Assembly: GCF_050624435.1 (NCBI RefSeq)
Contig: NC_134538.1
Location: 115,828,437 to 115,892,436 of the forward strand
Direction of reading: 5' to 3'
Source of the DNA: Tenrec ecaudatus
Lineage: Eukaryota > Chordata > Mammalia > Afrosoricida > Tenrecidae
DNA: 64,000 bases
Numbering within the stretch: position 1 is the stretch's first letter; each line of letters begins with the position of its first letter. A program made the position numbers and the translations under genes. The notes below the pieces were generated by a model, which had not been told where the DNA came from, did no database searches, and saw only the letters and a program-made list of their open reading frames with translations. This document shows, piece after piece, positions 22,456 through 35,687 of the stretch.

Positions 22456-24130
22456 GGAAGGTACAAGTGCATTTCCCAGTCCTCTAGAAGGAAAACTAAA
22501 GCTGAGGCCCTCGTGCAGAGGCATGCTCTGTCCTGAGAGGAGACTGGTGTTTTGAAGAACCTCTCCGTGTAGCAGCTGCAGCGACTATGGAGGCAAACAG
22601 CTCTCTCTCATAACTTGATGTAATCGATACGCAACTATGCCTTGGCTATCTTTTTACGATTAGCTCTCTCGTGTTTATTATCAGGGACTTGAATCCTTTG
22701 ATAACACAAAGCTTTAGGAAAATCAATTCCTGCATTGGCTAAAAATTAGATTTTTGATATACCGAGTACCTCCTCAACTCATTCCAACATAAAATTCAGC
22801 TCTAATCCGGCACAGTGGAAAACGCAGTTTAGAAGTATAATTATCATAATTTAAAAAATGAAGACATGGATTTTTAGTATGCCTAGAACGTTGCCTATCT
22901 TTTTTTTTTGAAATTTTTAGACAAAGGTTTAACTTTCCTATAAGTGCTCAAGGATCTGTAATTTTCTCAGATATTAAGAATTGCATTATGTTAGGAAAAA
23001 GTCTATCAGTTTTTACCATGTTCCTTTTTTTGGCTACACACTGAGCCAAGAAGAATCTAGGGAGATTATGTACTACCTAAAGTACAGTGTAATAAAATAT
23101 TTAATGTTGGTACTGTAGTGTTCATATAGTAGCATACTTTCCTTGTGGAGTTATTCTTACATGTCTCTCAGTCTAGTGTTAGAACTTAATATATAGTTTG
23201 ACCACAGTCTCATTGTGTGTCTGTGACCATGCCAAGCCCAAGTCTTCTCTTGTGAATTCTACTTGGGTGAAATTCTTATTCCGCATTAAAATTGCTGTCT
23301 CATATGATAATGTAAATTCCATAGGAAAAATAACATTGGCATTCTTTCCTTTAATATTTTATAGAATTGAGCAGATTTCATTTTTAAAGAAGGGGGAGTC
23401 CGTTCATATTTTTTCCAGTAACTATTGAGAACTATATTTTTCACCATTTGCTAGAAAAGAAACTGAAGGATTCCTGAATTAAACTCCCTCTGAGGTGGCT
23501 GTGATTCTGAAATGTTGCCTACCTCACGTGTTCTCACATCTCACCTGCAGTCAATGACTTTGAAATTCAGGACCCTTCTTAGAACTTACAATGTGTGTGC
23601 TCTGGTCAAGTGTTCATCTGTCTCACACATAAGAGGCATATACAGAGGTTAAAATAGAAAAAACATGGAAGAGTTTTAGAGGTTAATTAAAAAAGAAAAA
23701 ATCATAAAATTGAGATTGTCTCCCCTTTTTAGAAGATAACCTTTTAAACGTGGGTAATTATCATGATTTTAGTTTTGTACCCAACGATTGACTGCATCAG
23801 AATCAGCTAAACACTCTTTTTAACAAAAACATTTAGCTTGTTTCTATGTCTGATTTGCATTGCAGAGTTGAGTATCCATTAAATGACAGGAAAATCTCAA
23901 TAATTGAGATTGCGTAATCTTAAATATAAATCATAACTCTGATAAATAGTTATGAATTTAAATGAGCTAATACCACACTAACTCATAGGTTTTGTTACAA
24001 AAGCTCATACTCTTTCAGAATAAAAAAAATCTGAGTGTGCATGGTTGGAAAATTAGGAGTCCCCACTTATATCTCAAGATTATTATTATTATTTTTTAGG
24101 ATATTAAACTTTATGTGTTCCATTTCATTT
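22456..24130. other. unassigned AT-rich sequence
   Basis: I recognise no gene or repeat here. A GC-richer patch lies at about 22480-22620 directly after the RTE tail. Confidence 0.35.
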
Positions 24131-24545
24131 TTTTAAAATCATTTTATTGGTGGCTCATACAATTCTTATCACAATCCATACATCCATCCATTGTGTCAAG
24201 AACATATGTACATTTGTTGCTATCATCATTCTCAAAACATTTGCCTTCTACTTGAGCCCTTAATATCTGCTGCTCATTTTCCCCCCTCCCTCCCCACTCC
24301 CACCCTGTGAACCCTTCATCATTCATATATTATTATTATTTTGTCATATATTACACTGTCTGACATCTCCCCCTGCCCTCTTCTCTGCTGTCCCTCCCCC
24401 TGGGAGGAGGCTATATGTAGATTCCTGTAATCAGTTCCCCTTTCTACCCCACATTCTCACCACCCTCCGGGCATCGCCACTCTCATCACTGGTTCTGGAG
24501 GAGTCCTCTGTCCTGGATTCCCTGTGTTTCCAGTTGCTATCTGTT
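24131..24545 (-). mobile_element. L1 3' UTR copy, minus strand
   Basis: The reversed 3' end (AAAATCATTTTATTGGTGGC) is followed by the reversed 3' UTR (CACAATCCATACATCCATCC, CTTCTACTTGAGCCC, GGATTCCCTGTGTTTCCAGT). It is 5'-truncated, about 415 bp, with no ORF. Confidence 0.8.
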
Positions 24546-25447
24546 GTTTTAAGTGAGCTAATCTGCCTGTGATCCTTGAATTAAGACGTAGGTATGTACC
24601 TACTGTCGTGATACCCAAATTAGAAAGAACATGGGGCTCTAGACCACTGGAGACTGTTAATTTCTCATCTTTGAGTTACTTTTAGATTCTGAAGCGTCAG
24701 TCTGCCTTCGTTCTTGTGGAAGAGTTTGTTCTGGAACAGGCTCATCCAAAGGTCAAAGCTAGAGCTAGAGGAATGGGTTACATGGAAGTCACTGCAGGGC
24801 AGGTGGGGGGGGGGTGTGTAGGGGCAAAGGGAAGCCCCACAGCCTCCATCCCTATGGGCTGGGAGGGATGCTAGGAATCATACACACATGCTGTTATTTT
24901 CGGGGCCTGATTTGCCCCACAGCTTTTCTTCCATCCATTTTATAGCGTTCACAGGACTCATGATTTCCTGTGGAAAAAGCAACAATTTATTCTGCCCCAG
25001 GCTCAACTGCAAAAGAGAACCTTTACCACAAGCCTGGCCTGAGGTGAGAAAAAAAAAGAGCATAAGACAATTATAACTTTAAGATGATACCCAAAGAGTG
25101 AAAATCCAGAAACTAGTTTTTATTCCTTTCGGTGTTAGTTTGTGGGGGTGAATTAGTTTTTGCTTTGTTTTTCCTTAACTCACTGCCTTTTGTTTTCTTC
25201 TTTTGTAATGTGAAATTCTTTTCCATGAACAATGTATAGTTACTCGAGTAGAAGTTCTTGCTTGGTAAGTTACTGACAATATATATTTATTCGATCTATG
25301 ATGTCATGTTCTTTTAGCAAATGTATTGAAGCTACTTTATGTATACACTCCTATGTAAAATATACAATATACCGAGATTTAATATAAGTTCTATTTTCTC
25401 CTGTTATTAATTTTCACTTAAAATTTTATTTTTATTAATTTTATTTT
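24546..25447. other. unassigned sequence
   Basis: It includes a run of G at about 24806-24815. I see no repeat or exon that I can support. Confidence 0.35.
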
Positions 25448-25965
25448 TAATTATCATTTTATTGGGGATCTTATAGCTCTTAGAACAATCCATGCAATAA
25501 TTGTATCAACCATATTTGTACATATGTTGCCATCATCATTTTCTAAACATTTACTTTCTATTTGAGCCCTTGGTATCAGCTCCTCTTTTCCCCTCTCCCC
25601 GCCCCACCCTTGTGATCCTTTGATAAATTATCATTTTCATATCTTACACCATCTGCTGTCTCCCTTCACCCATGTGTATGTTTATCATCCCCCTTCGGGG
25701 AATTGGGGGTCAGAATATGCATTAAAAATTGCAATTGGCTCTCCCTTCCTGCCCTATGACTCCCACCTTCCTCCTACCCTCCTGGTATTGCTACTCCCAT
25801 GTCTGTTCCTGAGGGGTTTATCTGACCGGGATTTAGTGTGTCGTGAGTTCTTCTCTGTACCAGTGTCCTTGCTCCAGTCTAGCCAGAACTGAACGGCAGG
25901 AGTGTGGTCAAGGTTGTTTGGGGCGAGGAAGTCTCAAAGGACCAGAAGTGTATTGTGTTTTTCTT
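25448..25965 (-). mobile_element. L1 3' UTR copy, minus strand
   Basis: The reversed 3' end is ATCATTTTATTGGGGATCTT, followed by CTATTTGAGCCCTTGGTATC and onward to GTGTGGTCAAGGTTGTTTGG. It is a 5'-truncated and rather diverged copy. Confidence 0.75.
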
Positions 25966-26454
25966 CCGTGTTATACTGTATTATTTTTAATGTGAACTTT
26001 TGGTACTATTATTTTCAATGAATTCTACCCATATCTTGATTTTTCTGGCTCATCTCCTCTTACCTATTCAAATGATCTTTTATAGTATATGTAGAAAGGA
26101 ACACTGATTTTATATTGACCACATTTCATTTTTACCCTATAAAAATTGTACTTATGTTTAACTTAGATATAAGAATACTTACTACAGTGAGTAATTTTAA
26201 TAAACAGAGGAGCCAATTGTCAATTTTGAAAAATAAGGTACAAAGCAAAATAACTATAAATATAGGCAAAATGCATGATGTTCAAGAAAAATATCAAAAT
26301 ATACTTTTTATTGTAATTTTAATAAAAAGAGGATTCATAATCACTATAAAGTTTGGTGAGTAGAATGTCTCTGTGTAACTATTGTTTTGTTGTTGTTTTA
26401 GACTAATTGTAATATTTAGAATGTCTGAATTTCTCTTCTATAAAATAACAATCC
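25966..26454. other. unassigned AT-rich sequence
   Basis: Nothing is recognised here beyond AT-rich text with a small GTTTTGTTGTTGTTTT tract. Confidence 0.4.
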
Positions 26455-26662
26455 AAAACCAAACCACACTGAACTCACTGCCATTGAGTTGATTCCAACT
26501 CATAAGAGCTCTGTAGGACATAGTTCCCTGATTTCCAAGTCTATACCTCTTCGTGGAAGCAGACTGCCACATGTGTCTCCCAGGAACACCTGGTGAAATC
26601 CAACTGCCAACATTTTGGCTAGCAGCTGAATATTTTAATCACTGTGCGACCAAGTCTCCTTT
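26455..26662 (-). mobile_element. AfroSINE
   Basis: Reversed tail (ACTCACTGCCATTGAGTTGA), body (GAGCTCTGTAGGACATAG) and head (TAATCACTGTGCGACC). It is a full-length minus copy. Confidence 0.8.
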
Positions 26663-27111
26663 ATAGAACTGGTACCAGCAATATTATTCTTGAGCAGTAT
26701 TGTTGGAACCAGTTCTATTTTTTGGCAGAAGATGTCAGGCTGGATGCATATGAATGCAAGGTTGGCAGTTTCGATGGCAGGTCACTGACCATTCCCAGGA
26801 TCCATAGGCAATATGACAATAAGCCAGATCAAATGCAGGACCCGGACACAGCACAAAGCAAGTTTTCTACAGTATCCACTTATATTGGATGCAGGACACA
26901 GTCCCAAAGAAACTCCCTTCAACCGGTTGTGTCAGGGCTATGAGTAAGGGTGTTGTATCCCACCCTAATATTTCAAGGGATTAACTGCTCAGACCAGATG
27001 CCATTATGAAGTTAACGGCAATGGGTTAAGGCGCGTTATAGGAGATTGTTTAACTGCCAAACGACTGTGAATCCTGGCCCAGCCAAGAGGACACTAAACC
27101 TAACTATTCTA
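26663..27111 (-). mobile_element. probable MaLR-like LTR, minus strand
   Basis: The right end, CCTGGCCCAGCCAAGAGGAC then ACTAAACCTAACTATTC, is the reversed opening of LTRs of the TGATGGTTAA..CAACTTGGCTGG type. The left boundary and a target duplication are not clear. A 99-codon plus frame (26644-26943) crosses it and is not a gene. Confidence 0.45.
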
Positions 27112-28599
27112 AGGTCTAACTTATATCTTCTTATAAAAATATCTTTAATTTAGTTCCTTAAGAACAGTGTGGAATTATGAGGCAGTTTAGAATGGTGGTT
27201 TTGTTGTTATTGTTTGTTAAACTTTTTTTCTACTTTTCATATTATGATTTCATACGTGTAGTGTTAATTTATCATGTGTTACAGGTATGGGAGGAATGTA
27301 CCTGTAAAGTATAAAAGAATCCATGCCTTTTGAACTATTTGTATTTGCTAAATCAAGAAGAGTGATATGTTAGCCATGTCTCATGGAGTGTACGTAGCAG
27401 GCATAGAAAGCTAGATGTCAAACTCTTCCCGTTACTTTATATGAATTGGCATCATCATGCTTTGTTCTTTGATGTGTAAGCATATTTTGTTCTTTTCCAA
27501 GCACAAAGTGTTCAATTTTACATGTCCCTAAAGCAATTCAAAGGGCTGGAATATAACAAAAGTGAAAAGTGTAATTTAGACCTGACTAAATTTAATAGCT
27601 TGTATTCTAGGTCACAGATTGTAAAGCATGATAATAAAAAAACCAGAGGAGAAAATACTTCATCCTATTAAGAAGATGTGACTGTGTTTGGATTTTAATT
27701 ATTTTCTATAACATAATAAATGCTCATCATTATTGAAATTTGAGTTACATGTTTCTAATTGGTTTAGGATTAGACCTAACTTTATTAAAAGTTAGTGGTC
27801 ATATTTTTTTGTTTACATTTGAGGGTGTTTTTGTTTTGATTTTGTATGTTTTTCTGTGTGGGAAATCCAGGACAGGTAAATCGATACAGAGAGAGCAGCT
27901 GAGTTAGTAGTTTCTAGGGACTTAGCAAAGTTGGCAACTGTGAACTCTGGCGCCGCTTGAATTGTTCCTCACTTAGTACTTTTCATATATCGTGTCAGAT
28001 GTTTAAAAGTTCACCTTTTTAAATGAATGCACTACTTCTCTGCACCTTCCAAATGTAATAGTCTATAGTTACGTTAGATTTAGTAGTGGAATAGGCACAT
28101 TTTAAATGAATAAATAAGAAATTTTAAAAATCGGGATGAGACAACCATACTACTTCCTTTTAAATAATACCGAGTCCGTAGTAACTTTTGATAATACCAT
28201 ATAGAAACTCCTTTAAATAAATACATTTCTTGAAGTTTGTATTCTTCACTGGACCCAAACCTTTTCCTTTTCTTTTTTTATAATGATACAGGATTAAAAT
28301 TATTATGGCAACTTTCAGATTGCAGTCTGGTGATAGCTTACAGAGCATATTGATTTTCCAGTCAAATGCACACGCATTTTGTTTCCTGGCACTGGCTGCA
28401 ACTCCTCCACTGTAACAGCACACGTCCCCCTTCTTACCTGGCTTTCCCAGTTCTTTTCGTCTTCTTTCTGCCCCTTCCTGCCTTGTTAGCTTTGCTTTGG
28501 GAAACACTGCATCTGTAGTCTCCTCTAGTTGATTATACTAAGCAGTGCATTCCTCCCGGCGTTCATATTCATTCCAAAGGCCTATCATGACCCTAGGTA
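27112..28599. other. unassigned AT-rich sequence
   Basis: A minus frame of 115 codons (28160-28507) has no recognisable domain. A patch at about 27860-27930 (AATCCAGGACAGGTAAATCG) faintly resembles old L1 3' UTR. I cannot name anything further. Confidence 0.35.
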
Positions 28600-29050
28600 T
28601 TGGTTTGTTTTACAGGCCTGAATAGTATGTAAGCACCATAGTTTCTGGCGTTCCGTCAGTCTCTCTCAGTCTGGTCTTTATTTGTGATGTCGACCTCTGT
28701 TCTTCATATTTTTCTTCCTCACAGTACAGTCTTCTATTTTGGTTATGTCAGAGTAGTCAGTTGTTATAGTCGGGCACCACCTACTTCTGATCTCAGACGA
28801 GTGGAGACTGTGACTCAGATGGTCGGCTAGTTCTTTCTAGGAGAATCTTGAGTTTTAGTCCCTCTTCTTGGTTCCAGAGGAGGAAGGAGCAATAGTTGCA
28901 CATGGAATGGTGACTCCCCAGCCTTAAAGATCCTAGTCAATACTCATTGAAGTGGAATGTAGGTCTTTGTACACCACGTTGTACCAGTTGATGTAGATGT
29001 CCCTCAAGGCTGTGGTCCTAAATCCCCAAGCTCAAGGTGTTTGGCATGGC
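28600..29050 (-). mobile_element. older L1 3' UTR relic, minus strand
   Basis: GTCAGAGTAGTCAGTTGTTA then TAGTCGGGCACCACCTACTT, GGAGCAATAGTTGCA and GATGTAGATGTCCCTCAAGG match the reversed 3' UTR of the older L1 family also seen at 14326 and 56470. Confidence 0.5.
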
Positions 29051-29757
29051 AAAATATTTTTTTTTAAGACTTGGCAATACAAGTGAATTTTTTGTTAGCA
29101 TGGTTAAAAGATTTTTTCTTACAATATTAAAAAATGTATTTTTCCTTCAACAAATGACCTTTTCCCCCTTCAATATGCAATATCAGTTGAACATTTGTTG
29201 CAAGTAAATTCTAATATACAAAATCTATATCAGTAATTGGAGAAAAAACAGAGAAAGGACATTTTGAGCTATTCCTTCCCTAGAGTATTTAGCAGAACTC
29301 ATACCAATTGGCTGCTGACTAGAGGTTGCAGCTCTCACAATCACTCCATCCCCTATTTGCAAGATTACACAATTTCTATTCAGTAATTCACCAGATCAGG
29401 TGTTTAGTCCTTCTACATCCTCATACAAATGCCAACGTGTTCGCGAGGACTAAATTCCATTTTCTTCAACTGGGTAAAGAAAATGTTTTTCTGATTCTAT
29501 GATTTTCATAGCTATTTTTATTTCCTTGATTCTTTAATATATTTTGAAATATGTGTTCTTTGCCCTTTTGAAATCATTCTATGGATCATCATTTCTTACT
29601 ATTGAAGACTATATACACAAGTCAACAAATACTGCTATTATGATTCTAGTTTATAGATGTATGCGTTTATATATTTTTAAGTATAGATATGTATGTCTTT
29701 GTGATCAGTTGATGGCCACAGACAAGTTCTCTCTGTAATACATGTGACTTACCTCTG
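29051..29757. other. unassigned AT-rich sequence
   Basis: I see no repeat or gene that I can support. Confidence 0.4.
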
Positions 29758-30131
29758 TTAGGGTGTCTTAAAAAGAGGTCTAATAAAAACAGTGCTACCA
29801 AGAACACCTAATCCGTAGGCCAGTTCATTTCATGAAGAAAGGTTATTGTAGAAGGTTATGGTGACTCCAAATGCTTAACCATGGGAATTTTCTTGAAAGA
29901 CACAGGAAGACTTTCAAGTGCTTATTAGGAAGAATGTTCAGAAAATTGAAAACTGAGTGGCTGAGCAAAAGCCCAGGAAAATTACACCAAGAAAATATTC
30001 TCCCATCATGGACAATGTACCTGCTAATTGCTTTACAAATTTCCATGGGAACCTTATCCTATCCATCCACCAACCCTGAACTTAGTTGCCCTCCAAAAAC
30101 ATTGAAAAAGAACACAACTTGAACCCTTTGT
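29758..30131 (+). pseudogene. mariner transposase relic
   Basis: The plus frame at 29871-30122 contains FLERHRKTFKCLLGRMFRKL and SKSPGKLHQENILPSW, close to the middle of the mariner transposase type from which GVQW3-like human sequences derive. Past that point the frame has shifted away from the expected HDN..PAH box. Only about 370 bp remain; the left edge at about 29758 (TTAGGGTGTCTTAAAAAGAG) may be a decayed inverted repeat. It cannot encode an active protein. Confidence 0.55.
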
Positions 30132-30458
30132 GGACGTCATCTTGACCTTTGCTACGATGTAACTTGAAGAGCAGACAGTTATTTGGAGAAAGATTTGAGA
30201 GATGATTTTAAGAGGACAAAAGTATACATTAAATATTTCTGATTATAGTCTAGAGACCTAAATGCTGGTTGTTAGGATTTGTACATGTCTAAGTTTTATC
30301 AATGCTTATCATTTAGGCAAGGGGTTTCTATTACATACATGTCATTTTGTAATAGTTTCACCAAAATACTTTATGTCCAAGTTGCATCCTCAGTAACTAA
30401 AATCTGTAACTTATTGTGACTGCCTTAACAGCCCAGCGAAAGCATGACTGTGAAATAA

Positions 30459-30660
30459 GGGGGCCCTGGTAGCAGGGTGGCTTAGTCCCAATTCATAGCA
30501 GGCCTACGTACAATAGAATGAAACTCTGCCTGGCCCTTCACCACCTTCAAAATTGTTACTGTGTCTGGGCCCATTTTTCCAGCAAGTGTCAGTCTGTTTT
30601 GTGGAGGGATAACCCCCTTTTGGCTTATATTCATTTCCAGGGACCAGTCTCTCCCACGAA
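30459..30660 (-). mobile_element. RTE 3' tail, minus strand, beside a SINE head scrap
   Basis: TACAATAGAATGAAACTCTG, CCTGGCCCTTCACCACCTTC and ATTGTTACTGTGTCTGGGCC are the reversed RTE 3' tail. Just before it, GGGGGCCCTGGTAGCAGGGT looks like the head of an AfroSINE in plus orientation. Confidence 0.55.
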
Positions 30661-31149
30661 GACAGATTTTTCTCCTTCTCCCGGCAGTTAAGCAAATGAA
30701 CGTTGTTCGTAGGGTTGTAGTTCCTACGTGAACATACTTATCACAGGGACCGTGTGTTTAAACATGTTTCTGTCATCAGGGGCGGTTGAAAACAAGTTCT
30801 TCAAATAAAATGCTCATCTCAGTCCTTGGAGAGCGCCTTATAAAAATGGTCCAACAACACAACAGCTAAGCGGTTAGTCTGCTGGGCCAGTTAAACTTAA
30901 GGTAGTAGACAGGCCCATTTAGAAAATTCTTGTAATTTTCTTTCTTTAGATTCCAAATGGGGTACTATTGAGAGCTTTTCTTGCAGGACATAGGTTGGAT
31001 TGGAGGGACTAGGTAAGAAGATAATTTCCCAGAATTGAAAACTGCCTTGGGTAGAAACGGGCCAGGAAATCTGAGCTAGGGACATTTTTTTCCATCATGA
31101 TGATGTACTTGTCCATTTGGAGGGCAGCACGGGCTGTTTTCAGGACCGC
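30661..31149. other. unassigned sequence
   Basis: Nothing here is clearly recognised. Confidence 0.35.
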
Positions 31150-31290
31150 AGACAGCATAGTGGTTCCATCTCGGGCGGTTACATCGTGGGGAAGGCAGGG
31201 CTTCTGCTGTGAAGGGTTAAAGAGGCAGTTCTACCACCACCTGCAGCGTGGCTGTGAGTCAGAAGTGACTGGACAGCAGTAAGTTGAGAG
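31150..31290 (+). mobile_element. AfroSINE, degraded
   Basis: The tail GTGGCTGTGAGTCAGAAGTG then ACTGGACAGCAGTAAG is recognisable; the head is poor. Confidence 0.5.
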
Positions 31291-31744
31291 GTGAAGGACT
31301 AGCTATACAAATTTTGTTTGGAAACCCTTCCTCAACCACTCTCAGCTCTAATATTGTTCCTTCAGACTTCTTTCCGTTTGCCCAACTCACAGGACAGTAA
31401 ATAAATGCGATTTTATCCCATCGTGAGATCCAAGAGATGCCATTTGACTATGTTATAAATATGCCATGCTTAGAGAGATAGAAACACATTTCAGAATTGA
31501 GTTCCTCTAGATGGAGGATGTGATGAGAAACAATAACTTTGCAGTTTTATATTGTTGTTTGATATAGGTTTCTATGATTTTTGTACCATAACTTTTTTGA
31601 CTTATCCACATATACATGATCTTTAATTGGAAATGAAATTAAGTATTCCAGTCCTAAATTTGTCAGAAAAATGATGATTTAAAAACTAGCTTCTGCTTCA
31701 AATAAAAATAGAAAAGGTCATCAATTTGCAGCCTTCTTGGTTCC
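31291..31744. other. unassigned AT-rich sequence
   Basis: I see nothing that I can name. Confidence 0.4.
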
Positions 31745-31940
31745 GGGGGTGGGGCGCTACTGGTGCAATGGTTCCGCATTGGGCTGCCATCTGCATGGTC
31801 AGCAGTTCAAAAACCACCAGCAGCTCATCAGGACAAAGGCTGGGCTTTCTACTCCTGTAAACAGTTCAGTCTGGGAGACCCACACGGGTCCTTGTGAGTC
31901 AGCATTGATTTGCTGTTGAGCAGCGGGTTTGGTCTAGGTG
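31745..31940 (+). mobile_element. AfroSINE
   Basis: GTGCAATGGTTCCGCATTGG, TCAGCAGTTCAAAAACCACC and CCTTGTGAGTCAGCATTGAT mark the head, middle and tail. It is a full-length copy. Confidence 0.8.
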
Positions 31941-34225
31941 TTTCCTTTGAAGACCCGTGTCTTCCTTGTCCACCCACCACAGTGCTTTGCATGTGGTTGA
32001 GCATGGGATGTTAGATCTATAAAAAAGAACTTCATGAAAGGCAAAGTCATTTTGCAAAACTATTTATTAAATTTAAATAATCTAACTTGTTATTGTTGTA
32101 CTTGACTCTATAGAACAAAATAAGTCAGTTCTGCATTTTCTACAGCTCCAAAGACCATGATGTTGATCACATTCTCCAAATTGTGCCACCCTTCTCCACC
32201 TGCCTTTCTGGATTGTTCCTTCCCCATTCACATAGCCCCCTAAGGTTCCCATCTAATCCTTTTAATAATTGATAATGCCAGTTTATTTCCATATAGATGC
32301 ATCTTCAGGAGGTGTTGTGCTAAAGGCAGACATTCTTTTCTACATAAACAGAAACCTTTACAATTCCAATGTGATACTTAGTTCCTATAGACAATTCAGA
32401 ATTCTTGATTTATATTCACTGTGTAGTGCCTGAATATAAAATGTTTTATTGTTGAAACATGAGGTCAACTTAGTAATATTTTCCTACCAAATGAATTATA
32501 TGAAATGACTTCAATATGTGATTTTCAAGGGGAGAAATAATATCATCTTTCACTTACCTTTTTTTACATCCTCAATTGTCATTACCATATAGTTGGTCAA
32601 TAAATCACATTTTATATCAGTAATAAGTATAAAAAACTTTATGAGTGATTTTAAGGTTGTTTGCCATGAGTCAGCATTGACTTGATGACAGTGAGACTTA
32701 GGCACTTACATATAAGTTTTTGTGCTCTTAGAAATGTAATCCACAATTTTGAAGAACACTAAACTTTAATTGAAACATGAAGCTTACATACATTCTGAAA
32801 CAGAAGGCAGATATGCTTTCCAGAATTTGTTTGGAGGATTTTAAATAAGTTAATGAAAACTGAACTTGACTAATTTTATCATACATACTTCATATCTTAC
32901 AGTGCAATCCAATTCTATTGAGGGAGCTTACACATCACAATAACGATTTAAAAATTTTTATCCTGACGGGATTAGGATGATATTGAAGGATTTCTTACTC
33001 AGGGACTTTATGATAATTTTGGTATTTAGAAAGATTATTTTGTCAGTTTTCTGGAAAAAAACCTGGAGAGTGGGAGATACGGTTGGAGATCCCTTGTGAG
33101 GTGGACACTACACTCTCCCTTGGGATCCAGGAGAACTTCTTGACTCAGCCAGTGCTGGGAGAGATAAACGTGAGGAAAAATGGCCTGGGCAGCACTCCCC
33201 AGGCAGACTGTACTGACTAGAGAGGGGCTGTCCCTGTGAGGACTGTGTGCATTGGGGGAGAGGCATGATGAGCCGGGCAGGCTCTGCCAAGTGAGTGCTC
33301 ACAGAGCACAGTGGGGTGACCCTCAGCGCTGGAATGGACGATAGAATCTGCTAACCATCTGGGCGCATCCAGAACTGAAACAAAGGATAGACGTAAAAAG
33401 GAAGCAGATCTCTTCTGCCAGCGTGTAGTTGGGCTTCTCCAGTCGTTGGGGGCTTGTTGGAGCAGTTCTTTTACTTTCCTTTGCTTCTCTTCTTGCTGAG
33501 TTTCAGATGAACACAATGCTCCCTGGGTGTCAAAGCCTTCAGACTTCTGTACTACGAGAAAGGGCATTTTCTCTCTTCCTCTTTTCATCTCCCTGAACCT
33601 TTGTTCTGTTTATCTCTGGTTGAGATGTACCTGGAAAGGGTCAGACACGGTTTGTGATGCAGCAAAAAAAAGCTAGCAAATTGAAAATAAAGTGATTTCT
33701 TGAGAAGCTTTTGGTCTATGAGAGACAATTTTAGAAACTGCTTATGATGCAGAATTAAAAGGAGCTATCTCATGATATTGCATTTTATGTAATGTAGAAC
33801 AATCTCATAACAATTTGTGGATTATAATTTGGTATGATATTAGGAGTAGGCCTTTATAATACAATGTTACATCAATTCCATATTTTATAATGCAATTAAA
33901 CATAAAAAATCCAGAAACATATGAAAATCTTTTTATGAAGCTGCAATCAACTTAAATGTTAAAAAAAGGTAACTATGGTACCTTAAACTATATTAAGCAA
34001 ATATATTTTTTATAGAATAGCATGTAATTTATTAGTTTTTCTTTTTTGAGACATCTTATTTTGATCATTTATATGCTAGCCCTCAAAAGATTTTAAGAAT
34101 ATATATATTTCAAATTGCATTGAACTTCATGTTGAGAGTTAAATTTGGAGAACAAAGGTGGCAAAAAGAAAAATTATTTTAAAACCATTATTAAAACCAG
34201 TAAATAAATAACATTTTTGTTTATA
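31941..34225. other. mostly unassigned; small SINE tail and a GC-richer patch
   Basis: About 32655-32700 carries an AfroSINE/RTE tail scrap (GCCATGAGTCAGCATTGACT). About 33060-33620 is GC-richer and holds a 123-codon minus frame (33217-33588) without a recognisable domain. The remainder is AT-rich, and I see no exon structure. Confidence 0.4.
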
Positions 34226-34302
34226 TGAGAGAAGTTCAAAGAGTTCATGGTAAAATTATCTTTCAATTCCATCCCCACAAACTTTTTGAAGTCCCCTTGT
34301 GA
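34226..34302. mobile_element. mariner-type MITE, second copy
   Basis: TGAGAGAAGTTCAAAGAGTT at the left and CAAACTTTTTGAAGTCCCCT at the right form the inverted ends. It is the same family as 9600-9679, with TA near both edges. Confidence 0.65.
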
Positions 34303-34954
34303 ATATTTCTGTTCTATATCTCTATAATTTTCTAAGCTATTAATCTCAGAAGTATCTTGCCTTGATCATGTTTGTACTTTGCAGCTATCAGGAGAGTTTA
34401 ATAGCATATACACCAGAACAAAGAGTTCAGTCTTGGAATTGACTACTGAGCTATTCTATGGGTCGGCCACTGAACACAGCAGGAGGCATAAGAAGACAAG
34501 GATGGGGCTGCAGCGTCACCGCACCATAAAGGACCGGTTGACTTTCAACCACTGAAGAATAGCATATGATCAAGAACAAGTGCATTGAAGGAACAAGTCT
34601 ATGATCCACTAAGTTCACTAGGGAAAAATCAGGTTCCAGTAAACACAGAACACCATTTGAACTATTCCGACAAGTTAATGAATCACTGGAAGTACTGCTT
34701 GTGTAGGCCAGGGCATTTGGAACACAGCTGTTTGCTGAACCAACTGAGAGAGATCCATGTTTGTGTTGTGTTTGTTTGTTTTTTTTTCCAAAGAAAGTTA
34801 GCATAGCCAAACACAGAAATTATTGAAAAATATCATTAATATCACATACAAGTAAAATTTTGCTGCCAGAAATTCAAGCCAGATTCAGAAGAGGATACAA
34901 TATGTGATATCATTGCTGATGTCAGATGGATCTTGGCTAAAAACAGAATACCAG

Positions 34955-35687
34955 TGGTATAGCTTATTGTGCCAACCTGGCTGATAAACACATGTGGTGT
35001 TAATTGAAGGATGGAGAGATAAATGGCTCAGTAAGCCTTGCCTTTCTACTTCTCGGGTCTCTTGCTTTCTGATGGTCAGACTAGGGTGCAGTTGCCTCAG
35101 CAGTTCCCTGCATCAGCTGGCAAGGCTCAATTCCTGCAAGACATCCCTGATGAGAAGCCACAAGAACTTACACCAATGCAGCCCTGGGTGCTTTGGCAGC
35201 CATGTGGAGACCCCTGCCAGTGCTGAGATGCATACATGTTCAATGACTCGGCTTTCCTCCTACAGTCAGCATCTCAAGCGGGGGTCCTCAAACTACGGCC
35301 AGCGGGCCACATGCAGCCCACCGAAGACATTTATCCAGGCCGCTGGGTGTTATTGACCCATTTTGTTTTTTACTTCAAAATAAGATATGTGCAGTGTGCA
35401 TAGGAAATTGTTCATAGTTTTTTTACAAAACAATACACTATAGTCTGGGTCTGAGAGACAGTGAACTGGCCCCTGTTTAAAAAGTTTGAGGACCCCTGTG
35501 CATCTGTTTTGTGAGATGGAGGAGGACTTTGTGGATTGGTGTCGGACATATGGGTTAATGTTGGACATGTGGGCTTGGGCAGCACTGGGTTGGGATGTTT
35601 TCTTGATGTGCACTTAACCTTTATATAAAACTCTCTTATACATGAGTTTCTGTGGATTTGTTTCTTCAAAGTACTCAGACTAACACA
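34955..35687 (+). mobile_element. solo MaLR-like LTR inside RTE, carrying a hAT MITE
   Basis: It starts TGGTATAGCTTATTGTGCCA and ends CAGACTAACACA. The flanks are ACCAG (34950-34954) and ACTAG (35688-35692), a 5-bp duplication with one mismatch. Without the 220-bp MITE the LTR is about 505 bp, like the copies at 7393 and 12987. RTE text continues without loss across the insertion. Confidence 0.8.
35279..35498. mobile_element. hAT-type MITE (OposCharlie-like), copy 2
   Basis: GGGGGTCCTCAAACTACGGC opens and AAAAAGTTTGAGGACCCCTG closes the element. The flanks AGCATCTC (about 35269-35276) and TGCATCTG (35499-35506) share GCATCT, a decayed 8-bp duplication, with two or three extra bases at the left edge. 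The interior (TACTTCAAAATAAGATATGT) matches copy 1 at 794-1020. Confidence 0.8.
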
